A stretch of DNA of 23,296 nucleotides. Source: an uncultured Fusobacterium sp. (GTDB lineage Bacteria > Fusobacteriota > Fusobacteriia > Fusobacteriales > Fusobacteriaceae). The notes under the pieces are model-generated. The model saw only the letters and a list, made by a program, of their open reading frames with translations. It was not told the DNA's origin and made no database searches. Below, in pieces: positions 14,837 through 22,236 of this stretch. The position numbers were made by a program, and so were the translations under genes. The DNA is taken from NCBI RefSeq assembly GCF_905200055.1, contig NZ_CAJKIS010000037.1, positions 1 to 23,296 on the forward strand, read 5' to 3'. Numbering within the stretch: the stretch's first letter is position 1; each line of letters begins with the position of its first letter.

Positions 14837-16984
14837 CTAAACCTCAAGTTTTAGTTGATTTTTCATTTCTTCCAGCTCTTTCTCTTTTTGCTTGATAGCT
14901 TTTTTCATTCCTGAAACTTGACTGCCGTAAAAGCTTCCCATTTCCTTTTTAAGCTCTCTCATCTCTTTAGTAATAGATTTACTTACCTTCAATCCATACT
15001 CTTCCAATTCCTCAGCATCAAGGGCTATACGTTGACTTCTACAACCGTGGTGATTTGGAGGAAGGTAGTTATTCCAGAAAGGATGATCAAGTGGGAATAC
15101 TTTTCCGTCTAAAGCTTTACAGATATCAGACTGCCTATTATCATCTACTCCATCATAAAGACCGTAAGGCTTGTTCTTTTTGTTAAGCTGTTGATTATAG
15201 AAAGCTCCTGCATTATATGCAGATGCCATATTATTTCTATATACAAGCTCCAAATACCAAGGACTATCCCCAAGCCCTGATTTATTTAAAACTTCCTTAC
15301 TCATCTCTAACCAAGTTTTGAATGTTCCTCCATTTTTTAAATTATCTAAAAGATTGTAGTACAGCTTTTTAGTGACTTCCAACTCTGTACTTCTCTTCAT
15401 ATAGAAGAACTGTTCATCAACTTTTTTAGTGATATCTTCAATCACATCATAGAGAACAGGAAATTTCTTACAAAACCAATTTATTGCCTCTGTAAAACTT
15501 AATTTAAAAGGGTTTAAATCATTTTCCGAAAATTCTATCGTTTGACTATTAAACTCGTTTAAATAGCCTTGTAAAGCTCCTAAAATCAATTTCTCTTTTA
15601 AACTCTCTAAATTGAGTGATATTTTCTCTATATCTTCAAGATTTTTCACTTTTTCAAACTCTTTTTTGATTTGCTTAGATACTTCTTTGATAATCTCATC
15701 AGAGTTTTCTAAGATCATCTCTTCAAACTCTTTTTGCTTAGCTCTTGCATTTTCCAACAGCTCATCTATTTTTTTTTTACTGAACTCAGGACCTATCCCA
15801 GCACTTATTTTTTTAGCTAGATAGCTATTTTCAATTCCTAACTGTGCAGATATATAGTCAATATTCACTTCAAAACCTGCACTTGATAGCTTGTTGATGT
15901 TGTCAAGCTTTAAGCTATTAAGCTCTTGTTGCTGCTTCTCCTGCTCTATCTTTTCAGTATCCGTGAATACTTTCTCTAAGCTAAATTCAAACTCTTTAGC
16001 ATTATAACCATGGAATTTTGCATCTATCTCGATCAGTTGAAATAAGCTATCTGAAACAAATCTGCATATTTCTTCAACTACCTCATCAAATCCCTCTTTG
16101 TGAACTTCACCTAGTGAATAAGATCCAGTCCCCCCTCCATTGTCTATAGTCAATGTTGATCCTAAAATGTTTTGAACTAGCTTTTCTTTCTCTCTCTTCT
16201 CCAATTCTGTATAAATTCCAGGATCAAGATCCGACAACTTAATGAAAGTTACAACCTTATTGATATCCACAGTTCCTAGCTCATCAACTGGAACTCCTAT
16301 ACTGTTTTTCCCATGCAGAGAATCAACATTTTCTTTTAATTGCTTCTTTTCTTCCTCAGTACTATTGATATCATAAGGATATACAGTAATAACATCTCCA
16401 TATTGCTTAGCAAGTCCTCTTAATTGATTTGAATACATTTCTTTATCCATAAAAGACACAAAACAACTGTCAAATATGCTTTTCCCTGTAACTTGAGCAG
16501 GATTCCATTTATGAATAGATAGTAAGAATTTTTCTCTATTAAGATCTATTTCTTTAGTTCCAACTTTTAACACCCATTTTTTATCTCTAGTATTGTAATT
16601 TACATAATCAAATGGAATAGGAATAAGGGAAGCTATAGTAAAATCTTCATTGTAAACTATTTCAAAACAACTATAACCAAAATACCTAGCTGTAATAAGA
16701 TGATTTACAATCCTGTTAAACTTAATTCCTGAGAACCTATTTTGTATTTCTTTTTCAAGCTCTATATTCTCATCTGTCTTTGATACTATTAAAGCTTTCC
16801 TTCCAGCTACTGCTCTTTCAAGTTTTTGCAATGCTGAATTAATATCAACATCTTTTATAATCTTTTTAACTTCATCAGCATCAAATTCATTATTATAGCT
16901 TGTTGAAGATTCTTGAAATAATTTTGTTACAGCAGATACAACTAATTCTCTTTTAACTTTTTTAATTTTATCTATTTTTCTCAC
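14837..16984 (-). CDS. Portal protein fused to MuF head morphogenesis protein
   Basis: This 715-aa fusion has an N-terminal portal domain (about 1-400) of the Mu gp29 / DUF935 type: FLLSIHKWNPAQVTGKSIFD, then GSTLTIDNGGGTGSYSLGEV and EICRFVSDSLFQLIE. The linker (about 400-560) is charged and coiled. The C-terminal Phage_Mu_F (SPP1 gp7-like) domain (about 560-655) shows LVYRNNMASAYNAG, DNRQSDICKALDGKVFP and LPPNHHGCRSQR. A coiled-coil tail follows. In Mu these are separate genes (29 and 30). The listed start is a GTG that lies within the AAGGAGGTGA ribosome site. The only codon at proper spacing is ATA (codon 4), so the true start is unclear. Confidence 0.88.
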   Translation of the reverse strand: MRKIDKIKKVKRELVVSAVTKLFQESSTSYNNEFDADEVKKIIKDVDINSALQKLERAVAGRKALIVSKTDENIELEKEIQNRFSGIKFNRIVNHLITARYFGYSCFEIVYNEDFTIASLIPIPFDYVNYNTRDKKWVLKVGTKEIDLNREKFLLSIHKWNPAQVTGKSIFDSCFVSFMDKEMYSNQLRGLAKQYGDVITVYPYDINSTEEEKKQLKENVDSLHGKNSIGVPVDELGTVDINKVVTFIKLSDLDPGIYTELEKREKEKLVQNILGSTLTIDNGGGTGSYSLGEVHKEGFDEVVEEICRFVSDSLFQLIEIDAKFHGYNAKEFEFSLEKVFTDTEKIEQEKQQQELNSLKLDNINKLSSAGFEVNIDYISAQLGIENSYLAKKISAGIGPEFSKKKIDELLENARAKQKEFEEMILENSDEIIKEVSKQIKKEFEKVKNLEDIEKISLNLESLKEKLILGALQGYLNEFNSQTIEFSENDLNPFKLSFTEAINWFCKKFPVLYDVIEDITKKVDEQFFYMKRSTELEVTKKLYYNLLDNLKNGGTFKTWLEMSKEVLNKSGLGDSPWYLELVYRNNMASAYNAGAFYNQQLNKKNKPYGLYDGVDDNRQSDICKALDGKVFPLDHPFWNNYLPPNHHGCRSQRIALDAEELEEYGLKVSKSITKEMRELKKEMGSFYGSQVSGMKKAIKQKEKELEEMKNQLKLEV

Positions 16985-16996
16985 CTCCTTTTTATG

Positions 16997-18328
16997 CTAT
17001 ATAAACTTGAATTTATCTACTTTAATACCTTTATTTGCTGCTAAATCTTCTACTGAGTATCTCCAAGCGTCTAATAGATGGTTATAGTCATCAATAGGCT
17101 TATTTAAAGGTTTTCCAGTCTTTTTATCAGTGGCCCAAATATAATTTTTTATCTCAACAATAAAATTCTTACACTTAGGGTGGATATAGACTTTATACCC
17201 TTGTAAATATTGAATTCCAAAGATAACACTATCAGGTCCTTTTACTGAACTTTTTATTCTAGGAAGGCCATTCTTTTTCATCCACCTAATTGACTTTTCT
17301 TCTGCACTATCAGCAGTTATCTTAGATTTTGCAAACCCTTTATATTCAATCATTTTGACAATATCCTCATTAAACATACCTTTTTGATAATGCTCATCAA
17401 AGATATATATTTCCTTGTTTACTACATCTACAAGATTGGCCACAAATGCTGTAGGGTCATTAGTGAACCCAAAGTCAAGACCTAGACAAGTTTCAAATCT
17501 TCCACTTCTTATAAGCTCATTAATATTGAACTCTTTAATCTCCCATCTGTAATAAACTGTTCCTTCACAAATACCCCAATTTCCATTACCTTCAACTTCA
17601 AATCTTCGTGGATCCTGCTCTTCCATATTTTTAAATACTTCTAAGTCAGCCTCATCTAAAAACTCATTAGCTCTAAAATTAGTAGTCATAGCTAAAATAT
17701 CTTTAGAGTTTTTATGAATGGCCAATCCTTTATTGATCAAATCCTCTCTATTCTCTGCTCCACCCTTAAAGAATCTATCATTTAACCAATGTGTTTCACT
17801 CCAAGGGTTAAAGGTACAGGTAATCTGTTTAAACAAATGCTTTGGAACAGCTCCTCTGATTGACATATCAATCTTATTGAAGTCATCTTCGTTCTCAACT
17901 TGGTACATTTCCTCAAACCAAGCCCAGCATAAATATCCAGCTTCAACTGTTACAGATGTGATTTTCAAAGGATCATCTAGCCCTCTGAAAATAATTTTCT
18001 GGCCAGTTGGAAGATATGTCATTTCCATTGGAGAAGTGGTACATTTCCACAGATGTGATACTTTTAATCTTTCCATTGCTATTTTTAATTGAGCAAAGGT
18101 ACTACCCCTATGAGTATCAAATACTTTTCTCACTACTAGCAAATTACTTTCAGGAAGTTCCATGATTTTTGTTATAAAATACAAGGCTGTAGTATAGCTC
18201 TTTTTGCTACCTCTTCCACCTTTTACAACTCTATATCTCCCTTTGAAATTCCAAAAAGTTCCATACCTTTTCCCTACTAGGCTAGGTAAATGAACTATCT
18301 CTTTATTAATCTTCAAGCTGATCACCAC
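16997..18328 (-). CDS. terL: Terminase large subunit
   Basis: This 443-aa packaging motor has an N-terminal ATPase with Walker A GGRGSKKS (37-44) and Walker B region YLCWAWFEE (132-140), and a C-terminal RNase H-like nuclease. Candidate metal-binding aspartates are D285 (CLGLDFGFTNDP), D340 (ITADSAEEK) and D420 (NHLLDAWRYSVED). This is the PBSX/Terminase_3-type layout and length. The frame overlaps the small subunit by 23 bases. The start may be GTG 18328 or TTG 18316; the latter has a better-spaced GGTGGTGA. It cuts and threads DNA into the portal encoded next. Confidence 0.95.
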   Translation of the reverse strand: MVISLKINKEIVHLPSLVGKRYGTFWNFKGRYRVVKGGRGSKKSYTTALYFITKIMELPESNLLVVRKVFDTHRGSTFAQLKIAMERLKVSHLWKCTTSPMEMTYLPTGQKIIFRGLDDPLKITSVTVEAGYLCWAWFEEMYQVENEDDFNKIDMSIRGAVPKHLFKQITCTFNPWSETHWLNDRFFKGGAENREDLINKGLAIHKNSKDILAMTTNFRANEFLDEADLEVFKNMEEQDPRRFEVEGNGNWGICEGTVYYRWEIKEFNINELIRSGRFETCLGLDFGFTNDPTAFVANLVDVVNKEIYIFDEHYQKGMFNEDIVKMIEYKGFAKSKITADSAEEKSIRWMKKNGLPRIKSSVKGPDSVIFGIQYLQGYKVYIHPKCKNFIVEIKNYIWATDKKTGKPLNKPIDDYNHLLDAWRYSVEDLAANKGIKVDKFKFI

Positions 18329-19079
18329 CAGTTATAAAAACAGGAACATTTGTTAACTCATTTTTTAACTGCTTTTTCTTCAAAGCTATTTCAGCTGCTT
18401 TTAAATCAACTGTATCTGCTCTGATTTTATCTACTGCCTTTGCTCCCATAATATCTGCCCACACTGATATAGCACTAACTACAACTCCTAAATTCTTAAT
18501 TTTTTCTGTTTTAGTTTCCTTGAATGATGTTTCCTCTCCATCAACTACAGATTTTCTTTCAATTGTTTTAACAACATCATATCCTTGATTTGCTTGCTCT
18601 ATTGTATTCTCAAGGATTCCAAGGACACTACATAAACCAAATTTATTTAATTCAAGGTATGTTTTTCTTTGTTCTTCAAAGATAGTTTGTATTTTTTTCT
18701 TTTTTATTAATCGTGAAGCTGTAGAACTTGGATATTTATATCCAGCCTTTTCAGCTGCTTCAACTGGTTTTATCCCTTGAAGGCAATAAAAAATAAAATT
18801 TATTTGCTTTTCTGATAAATTTTCTAAATTGTAAATTTTTGTCAAGTCCTCTTTTGTGAGATTTTCTGATACTTTTCTTAACTCTTCTAATGTTTCTAAA
18901 AACAAATCATAGTATCTATCAATGATATTTTTTATAGAACTTTTAGTATAAATTTTTAGTCTTTTTTGAATTTCGTTTATTCTTTCTACTTTAGTTTTTC
19001 CAAAACCTGTATTTTTAAAAGAATGATACAGACCTAAGATCTCTAAATGCTTTGGAGTTAATGGGGTTTTCTTAATCAT
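18306..19079 (-). CDS. terS: Terminase small subunit
   Basis: This 257-aa protein directly upstream of TerL binds the packaging site and loads the large subunit. It contains a helix-turn-helix-like segment LSEKQINFIFYCLQGIKPVE then AAEKAGYKYPSSTASRLIKK (about 88-128), typical of TerS N-domains, although here about 85 residues of extra helical sequence precede it. The rest (150-250) suits the oligomerisation and TerL-contact part (SAISVWADIMGAKAVDKI). ATG 19079 follows AAGGAGGTGAG at proper spacing. A 265-base gene-free stretch with dyads lies upstream and is the natural place for a promoter or packaging site. Confidence 0.85.
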   Translation of the reverse strand: MIKKTPLTPKHLEILGLYHSFKNTGFGKTKVERINEIQKRLKIYTKSSIKNIIDRYYDLFLETLEELRKVSENLTKEDLTKIYNLENLSEKQINFIFYCLQGIKPVEAAEKAGYKYPSSTASRLIKKKKIQTIFEEQRKTYLELNKFGLCSVLGILENTIEQANQGYDVVKTIERKSVVDGEETSFKETKTEKIKNLGVVVSAISVWADIMGAKAVDKIRADTVDLKAAEIALKKKQLKNELTNVPVFITGGDQLED

Positions 19080-19300
19080 TCTTTCTCACCTCCTTTGCTG
19101 TAATAGCTAAAAACTGTCAGCTATATTTTTATTTTTTATAAGACACTTTTAAAATTGAGGAGCCTCATTCCCATACTTTACTTCAACTTTTATATGGTTG
19201 AGCCCTTGCAATTATTAACTTTTACGATTTTGGTACACTCAAAAAACGGCTTTTTTTGAAATTTGAATTTCATTTTTTGGGTATGTTTTCAAAAAATATC
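19080..19300 (-). promoter_or_regulatory. Gene-free leader of the head operon with dyads; candidate packaging or promoter region
   Basis: No supported gene is here. Visible structure: TGAGG-AG-CCTCA (19156-19167); TAGCT...AGCTA around 19106-19123; an A-tract/T-tract hairpin TCAAAAAA-CGGCT-TTTTTTGA (19239-19259); and TGAAATT-TG-AATTTCA (19257-19272). It lies between a terminator for the initiator gene and TerS, so a minus-strand late promoter must start here, and TerS may bind here. No clear -35/-10 pair stands out. Confidence 0.4.
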
Positions 19301-19335
19301 CTATAAAAAACAAAAACAGGACTAAAAATCCTGTT
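19301..19335 (-). terminator. Rho-independent terminator after the initiator gene
   Basis: On the minus strand AACAGGA and TCCTGTT (19335-19329, 19321-19315) pair around a 7-base loop, followed by TTTGTTTTTT. It ends the early/replication transcript 10 bases after the initiator's stop, separating it from the head operon. Confidence 0.85.
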
Positions 19336-19344
19336 AACTTTTTA

Positions 19345-20454
19345 TTAATATTTTAAACTGTCTATTTTTGGAATTCCTTGAATAAATTCAATATTTGTTT
19401 TTATTCCTGTTATATTAAATAATAATTTTTCTAATCTAATAAAATTATTGAAAAATTTAGTTTTAGTACTGCCATTTTGCTCTGTATCTACTAAACTTTC
19501 TTTAGCCCATTTGACATAGTTATACTTCATTCTTTCTGTAACATCTATATCACTGTTTTTTATTATATTTTTAACCATTTCAAAGTCTAAAATATAGTTT
19601 TGCATATCTTTTATTTCAGCTCTTAATGGTGGTTTGGGCTTTTTCAAAATTTTTATCAATCTTTCTTCTAATTCTTTGCTCTGATTTTCTAATACTAAGT
19701 TTAACTTATCCCAAAGTTTTTCTTCTAAAAAACTAGCATATTCTCTTTTTAATTTTGCCATAGTAAATTCATTTAATTTCATAACTGGTTCTATCTTAGA
19801 AACCCTCTTTTTAAAGACTCTTGGAGTAAATACCTGCTCTACTCTAATGATGCTTTTTTTTCCAGGAATATATTTTTTCTTATTACTCTCAGCAGTTTTA
19901 TTATATACAGTTATTTTGTAGTCTGAATATCTATAAGTAAAACCTGTAGTGTAATCTTTATTTCCTGCTATTTGAAGATATTTTTTAGAACTTTTATTTT
20001 CTATTCCCATACTTTCTACAAAAGTTTGATAAGCAAGAGCAAATGCTTGATGATAATCTTCAAATATATCTTCAAATTGTTGAGCGACATCAACTCTTAA
20101 ATAATATAAATGGTGCATTTTCAAAGTTTTATCATTTGAAAATTCTTGAATTAATTTCAATAATTCTTTATTAACCTTTGTTCTCTCTGCTTCAGTTTTA
20201 ATAAGCTCTACATTGTTATCATTAAAAAATTTAGGATAGCTAAAATCTACATAAATTATTGTTTCTTTAGCATCAAATCCCTTAGACTTTAATCTAATAT
20301 TATTAATCCAGTAATTGTCAAACTTAAAGTATGCATCTGTTTCATCATTTGTAACTTGGCATTTCCCTCTTCCTCTAAATTTTTTATCTAAAAGAAGAGA
20401 AATATATTTTAGTTCCGTAGCTGCTACAGTCATAATATTAGCAGTATCTAGCAT
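19345..20454 (-). CDS. Candidate rolling-circle replication initiator (Rep_trans / phage CRI type)
   Basis: This 369-aa protein shows the spaced signature of Rep_trans / filamentous phage gpII-type initiators. LRVDVAQQF (around R120-D122) is followed by TGFTYRYSDYKITVYNKTAE (residues 170-189, with Y184-N-K) and then IIRVEQVFTPR (203-213, R-V-E). These families nick the plus strand with a catalytic tyrosine. A clean HUH motif is not visible; HH occurs at 114-115. The C-terminal half is charged and helical. It overlaps the upstream 70-aa gene by 7 bases, and its stop is 10 bases from a strong terminator. The main alternative is another plasmid-type or mobilisation initiator (NicK/MobT-like). 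The family is assigned by pattern only. Confidence 0.5.
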   Translation of the reverse strand: MLDTANIMTVAATELKYISLLLDKKFRGRGKCQVTNDETDAYFKFDNYWINNIRLKSKGFDAKETIIYVDFSYPKFFNDNNVELIKTEAERTKVNKELLKLIQEFSNDKTLKMHHLYYLRVDVAQQFEDIFEDYHQAFALAYQTFVESMGIENKSSKKYLQIAGNKDYTTGFTYRYSDYKITVYNKTAESNKKKYIPGKKSIIRVEQVFTPRVFKKRVSKIEPVMKLNEFTMAKLKREYASFLEEKLWDKLNLVLENQSKELEERLIKILKKPKPPLRAEIKDMQNYILDFEMVKNIIKNSDIDVTERMKYNYVKWAKESLVDTEQNGSTKTKFFNNFIRLEKLLFNITGIKTNIEFIQGIPKIDSLKY

Positions 20455-20660
20455 GCCATCGCCTCTATTTGCTCTAATTTTTTAATATCTTTTTTATCTT
20501 TAACTTTTATAAGAGCAATATAAAAATGATTCCCATTTTCACATCCTGCTCTTGGTTTCCCTTGAATAGTTAAAGCTGTTTTAGTCAATTCTGCCATAGC
20601 ATTTTGCACTTTTTCTAAGTTCCTATTTTTTATGTGGAAAAGCACTAAATTTGGTAACAT
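20448..20660 (-). CDS. Small unknown protein, coupled to the initiator
   Basis: I start this at ATG 20660 (MLPNLVLFHIKN), because AAAAAGGAGGGAG precedes it; the longer frame lacks a site. The 70-aa product has a beta strand (LPNLVLFHI), a helix (LEKVQNAMAELTKTAL), a Gly/Cys turn (GKPRAGCENGNHFYIALIKV) and a second helix: a small alpha/beta fold. It overlaps the initiator by 7 bases, so the two are translated together, and it may be a replication accessory or regulator. I recognise no family. A perfect 10-bp hairpin (20693-20715) sits just upstream. Confidence 0.65.
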   Translation of the reverse strand: MLPNLVLFHIKNRNLEKVQNAMAELTKTALTIQGKPRAGCENGNHFYIALIKVKDKKDIKKLEQIEAMAC

Positions 20661-20692
20661 ATTATCTCCCTCCTTTTTTAGAACTTGCCAAA

Positions 20693-20715
20693 GCATAGAA
20701 TTATTAATTCTATGC
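20693..20715. promoter_or_regulatory. Perfect 10-bp hairpin in the leader of the 70-aa gene
   Basis: GCATAGAATT and AATTCTATGC pair around a 3-base loop, 33 bases before the start codon on the minus strand. No U-run follows. It may protect the 5' end or control translation of the initiator operon. Confidence 0.55.
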
Positions 20716-20752
20716 CTTAGTAAGCTTTAAAACATTTTAAATTAGAGGTGAC

Positions 20753-20813
20753 CAAGGGCTTAGGAATCGAACCTAAGAGCATCAACCGACCAAAATACTA
20801 ATCCATTCCCTTG
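20753..20813 (-). ncRNA. Mini tRNA-like element 1
   Basis: On the minus strand a 6-bp closing stem CAAGGG/CCCTTG leads straight into a tRNA-type T-arm: CTTAGG, loop TTCGATT, CCTAAG. The 30 bases between can form one weak arm (GATTA/TGGTC around GTATTT). There is no room for both D and anticodon arms, and no CCA follows. It is therefore tRNA-like but not a working tRNA. Confidence 0.5.
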
Positions 20814-20815
20814 AT

Positions 20816-20836
20816 AAAAAGGTGCTTATGCACCTT
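20816..20836 (-). terminator. Hairpin with U-run before tRNA-like element 1
   Basis: AAGGTGC and GCACCTT pair around a 4-base loop, and the minus strand continues with TTT. The same AAGGTG/CACCTT hairpin stands at the same place before tRNA-like element 2 (21299-21315). A downstream CACCT (20745-20749) could compete for the 5' arm. Confidence 0.5.
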
Positions 20837-21176
20837 AGTGAATAATAATTTTATAGGTGATTATTTTAATAACTATTTTTTTAAGAAGTGTCTTACTTGT
20901 AGAAAAGTAAAAGCAATTTCTTTAAGTCCCATATATTCTCATTGGTATCACCTTCTTTTTCTTAGATTCAAGGTTATAATTATTTGATAACGTAATTTTT
21001 TATTTTTACCAAGAGCCAATTGAATAAAAACATATTAAAGAAAAGCAAAACAAAATACCCTATATCTTCAGTTCATACTCCTTTCTTTAATTTTTAATTA
21101 TAACCTTGTAGGAATATACCAATTTATATTGATATACTCCAAGAAGGTTACTATTATTTACATTTTAACTCTTGTC
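20837..21176 (-). ncRNA. Gene-free stretch with nested inverted repeats, probable structured RNA
   Basis: No supported gene lies here; only a 19-codon frame without a good ribosome site (MGLKEIAFTFLQVRHFLKK). A 14-bp perfect inverted repeat (20969-20982 with 21095-21108) encloses a 10-bp one (21034-21043 with 21082-21091). Next to it, 21111-21140 folds on the minus strand into 13 pairs. Two of these are G-U, which pair only on that strand. This points to a leftward structured transcript, or an origin. Confidence 0.45.
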
Positions 21177-21177
21177 A

Positions 21178-21200
21178 GGATACACAATGTTTGTGTACCC
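21178..21200 (-). repeat. Strong 10-bp hairpin, candidate nicking origin or RNA stem
   Basis: On the minus strand GGGTACACAA and TTGTGTATCC pair around ACA with a single G-U. Rolling-circle double-strand origins often contain such a hairpin, and an initiator gene lies 0.7 kb away; it could equally be part of the structured RNA. Confidence 0.4.
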
Positions 21201-21246
21201 TAATAAGAATTGAAATTTAATATAATAATAAAATATTTGGGAAGGC

Positions 21247-21292
21247 AGGACAGCAGGAATCGAACCTGTATAACTTCCTTTAAGTCTGCCCT
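21247..21292 (-). ncRNA. Mini tRNA-like element 2 (46 nt)
   Basis: Read on the minus strand, every base belongs to a compact fold. A 7-bp acceptor-like stem AGGGCAG/CTGTCCT encloses a small arm (ACTT, 5-base loop, AAGT), four linker bases, and a 4-bp T-arm with a standard TTCGATT loop. The T-arm directly abuts the 3' strand of the acceptor, as in tRNA. One whole arm is missing and no CCA follows. The stems differ from element 1 while the loop is identical, which supports selection for structure. Confidence 0.55.
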
Positions 21293-21298
21293 GATACT

Positions 21299-21315
21299 AA
21301 GGTGATTAACACCTT
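21299..21315 (-). repeat. AAGGTG/CACCTT hairpin after the ssDNA-binding protein gene
   Basis: A 6-bp stem with a 5-base loop lies nine bases after the upstream gene's stop and just before tRNA-like element 2. It has no U-run, unlike its counterpart at 20816-20836. Confidence 0.5.
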
Positions 21316-21323
21316 AATTAATA

Positions 21324-21899
21324 TTAAAATGGAAATTCATCATCCATAAAATCAGATTGCTCAACTTTAGAGTTAACCTGTTTTTCTTCAGTAGCTCCAT
21401 TATATTTTTTATACATTTGCTTATATTTAAAGCAGTCTGAAGAATTTTCCTTAATTTCCTTAGCAGTCTTTTTACTCTTAGGTTCATATACCCCTTCAAG
21501 TATGTGATCATAATTTCCTTGATCATTAACCTTTACTTTAATAAAAGCACCTATACTTTTATTTGCTAACTTAGGAATAACCACTCTTCTTTTATTATCT
21601 TCAGTCATAGTTTTTATTTCTAAATCACTTGCTTTTGTTTTTGCTAAAAAGCAAACATGATTTAATAGTCTTTTAACAAAATCAACAGTTTCCCCATTTT
21701 TACCTCTAAACCAAAGGCTTACTCTAGCTTTTTCTGTATCATTTGATAAGATTAACACTATTGCCTGAGCTTTACTTTCAGTAGAATTAATTAACTCTGC
21801 TGATTCTATCTGCATATCATAACAACCACTTTTGCTTATATAGTTACCACTAGTAGTATCTTCCAAAAGGTCGTTCTCGTCATAATCCCATAATGCCAT
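21324..21899 (-). CDS. DUF669-like single-stranded DNA-binding protein with SSB-type tip
   Basis: This 191-aa protein has an N-terminal beta-rich domain (about 15-150) with the DUF669 pattern: SGCYDMQIESAELINSTESK, then AIVLILSNDTEKARVSLWFR, then VDFVKRLLNHVCFLAKTK. A polar linker (150-180) and an acidic aromatic tip, DFMDDEFPF, follow. This tip copies the DDxIPF end of bacterial SSB, which binds partner repair and replication proteins. DUF669 proteins sit in phage recombination/replication modules and act as ssDNA-binding proteins. An AGAGGTGAT site precedes ATG 21899, and a 62-nt dyad lies 28 bases upstream. The tip is unmistakable; the domain assignment is moderately sure. Confidence 0.75.
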   Translation of the reverse strand: MALWDYDENDLLEDTTSGNYISKSGCYDMQIESAELINSTESKAQAIVLILSNDTEKARVSLWFRGKNGETVDFVKRLLNHVCFLAKTKASDLEIKTMTEDNKRRVVIPKLANKSIGAFIKVKVNDQGNYDHILEGVYEPKSKKTAKEIKENSSDCFKYKQMYKKYNGATEEKQVNSKVEQSDFMDDEFPF

Positions 21900-21927
21900 G
21901 TTATCACCTCTTTATTTAATTACTTTT

Positions 21928-21989
21928 ATTAGAACACACCAATTAACCTTATGAACAAGTATGAGGGAAGTCAACTGATGTGCTCTAAT
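21928..21989 (-). promoter_or_regulatory. 62-nt leader dyad, copy 1
   Basis: On the minus strand the two ends pair over 22 consecutive bases (about five G-U), closing an 18-base loop. The ends read ATTAGAGCACATCAGTTGAC and GGTTAATTGGTGTGTTCTAA. It ends 28 bases before the ATG of the ssDNA-binding protein. A copy of exactly the same length precedes the gene at 22814-23125. The G-U pairs occur only on the minus strand, which favours RNA over a DNA operator. Confidence 0.6.
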
Positions 21990-22000
21990 AAAGGCAAATA

Positions 22001-22029
22001 TTGTTTTATCATCTCCAAAAAGTTATAAT
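22001..22029 (+). promoter_or_regulatory. Plus-strand promoter
   Basis: TTGTTT (22001-22006), a 17-base spacer and a perfect TATAAT (22024-22029). It would drive the 30-codon frame at 22073 and an antisense RNA to the small membrane genes. Confidence 0.6.
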
Positions 22030-22069
22030 ATATCTGCCACAACACAAAATAATTTAAGGAGATGATAAA
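22005..22069. repeat. 12-bp perfect inverted repeat around the promoter
   Basis: TTTATCATCTCC (22005-22016) and GGAGATGATAAA (22058-22069). The left arm lies in the promoter spacer; the right arm contains the ribosome site of the 30-codon frame. It may be an operator, or a hairpin in leftward transcripts. Confidence 0.6.
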
Positions 22070-22072
22070 TTT

Positions 22073-22165
22073 ATGTATGATAGAAAAATCAGATTAAAAT
22101 CTGAAATTTATTTTCTAAATACGTTATCTATTACCAGCTTAAGTATTCTTCTAAGCAGAATATAG
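22073..22165 (+). CDS. Possible 30-aa peptide opposite a membrane-protein gene
   Basis: MYDRKIRLKSEIYFLNTLSI, then a Ser/Leu-rich end. It follows AAGGAG (11-base spacing) and a good promoter at 22001-22029. It overlaps the minus-strand 39-aa gene over most of its length. A peptide or an antisense RNA is possible; the arrangement recalls type I toxin-antitoxin loci, but this is inference. Confidence 0.35.
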   Translation: MYDRKIRLKSEIYFLNTLSITSLSILLSRI

Positions 22166-22227
22166 GTAACTATTGAGAAAAATATATTACTTAAAATAAT
22201 AATGATTAATGCTAGAATTAAATTCAT
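22108..22227 (-). CDS. Tiny membrane protein, 39 aa
   Basis: It starts at ATG 22227 after AGGAGAAAAAA; the ribosome site overlaps the stop of the preceding gene, so the two are coupled. The product (MNLILALIIIILSNIFFSIV, then TYILLRRILKLVIDNVFRK) is one long hydrophobic helix with a basic end. Candidates include a membrane-active peptide, a type I toxin-like protein, or a minor coat-like protein as in filamentous phages. The sequence alone does not decide. Confidence 0.6.
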   Translation of the reverse strand: MNLILALIIIILSNIFFSIVTYILLRRILKLVIDNVFRK

Positions 22228-22236
22228 TTTTTTCTC

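Noticed and set aside
17718..18092. 124-codon plus-strand frame
   Set aside because: It lies wholly opposite the terminase ATPase domain, with no ribosome site.
19190..19273. 27-codon minus-strand frame (MKFKFQKKPFFECTKIVKV...)
   Set aside because: No ribosome site before its ATG, and it covers the dyads of the gap; kept as noncoding.
20762..21267. The two 13-base AGGAATCGAACCT copies as phage attachment sites
   Set aside because: Identity stops at the T-loop and its nearest pairs; flanks differ with compensating stem changes, there is no integrase nearby, and 490 bases is too little for an integrated element.
20753..21292. Two working tRNA genes
   Set aside because: Only T-arms and acceptor-like stems are present. 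Lengths of 46 and 61 bases leave no room for both D and anticodon arms, and no CCA follows.
21314..21526. 70-codon minus-strand frame
   Set aside because: It overlaps the 3' part of the ssDNA-binding protein gene in another frame, and that gene ends with a meaningful SSB tip.
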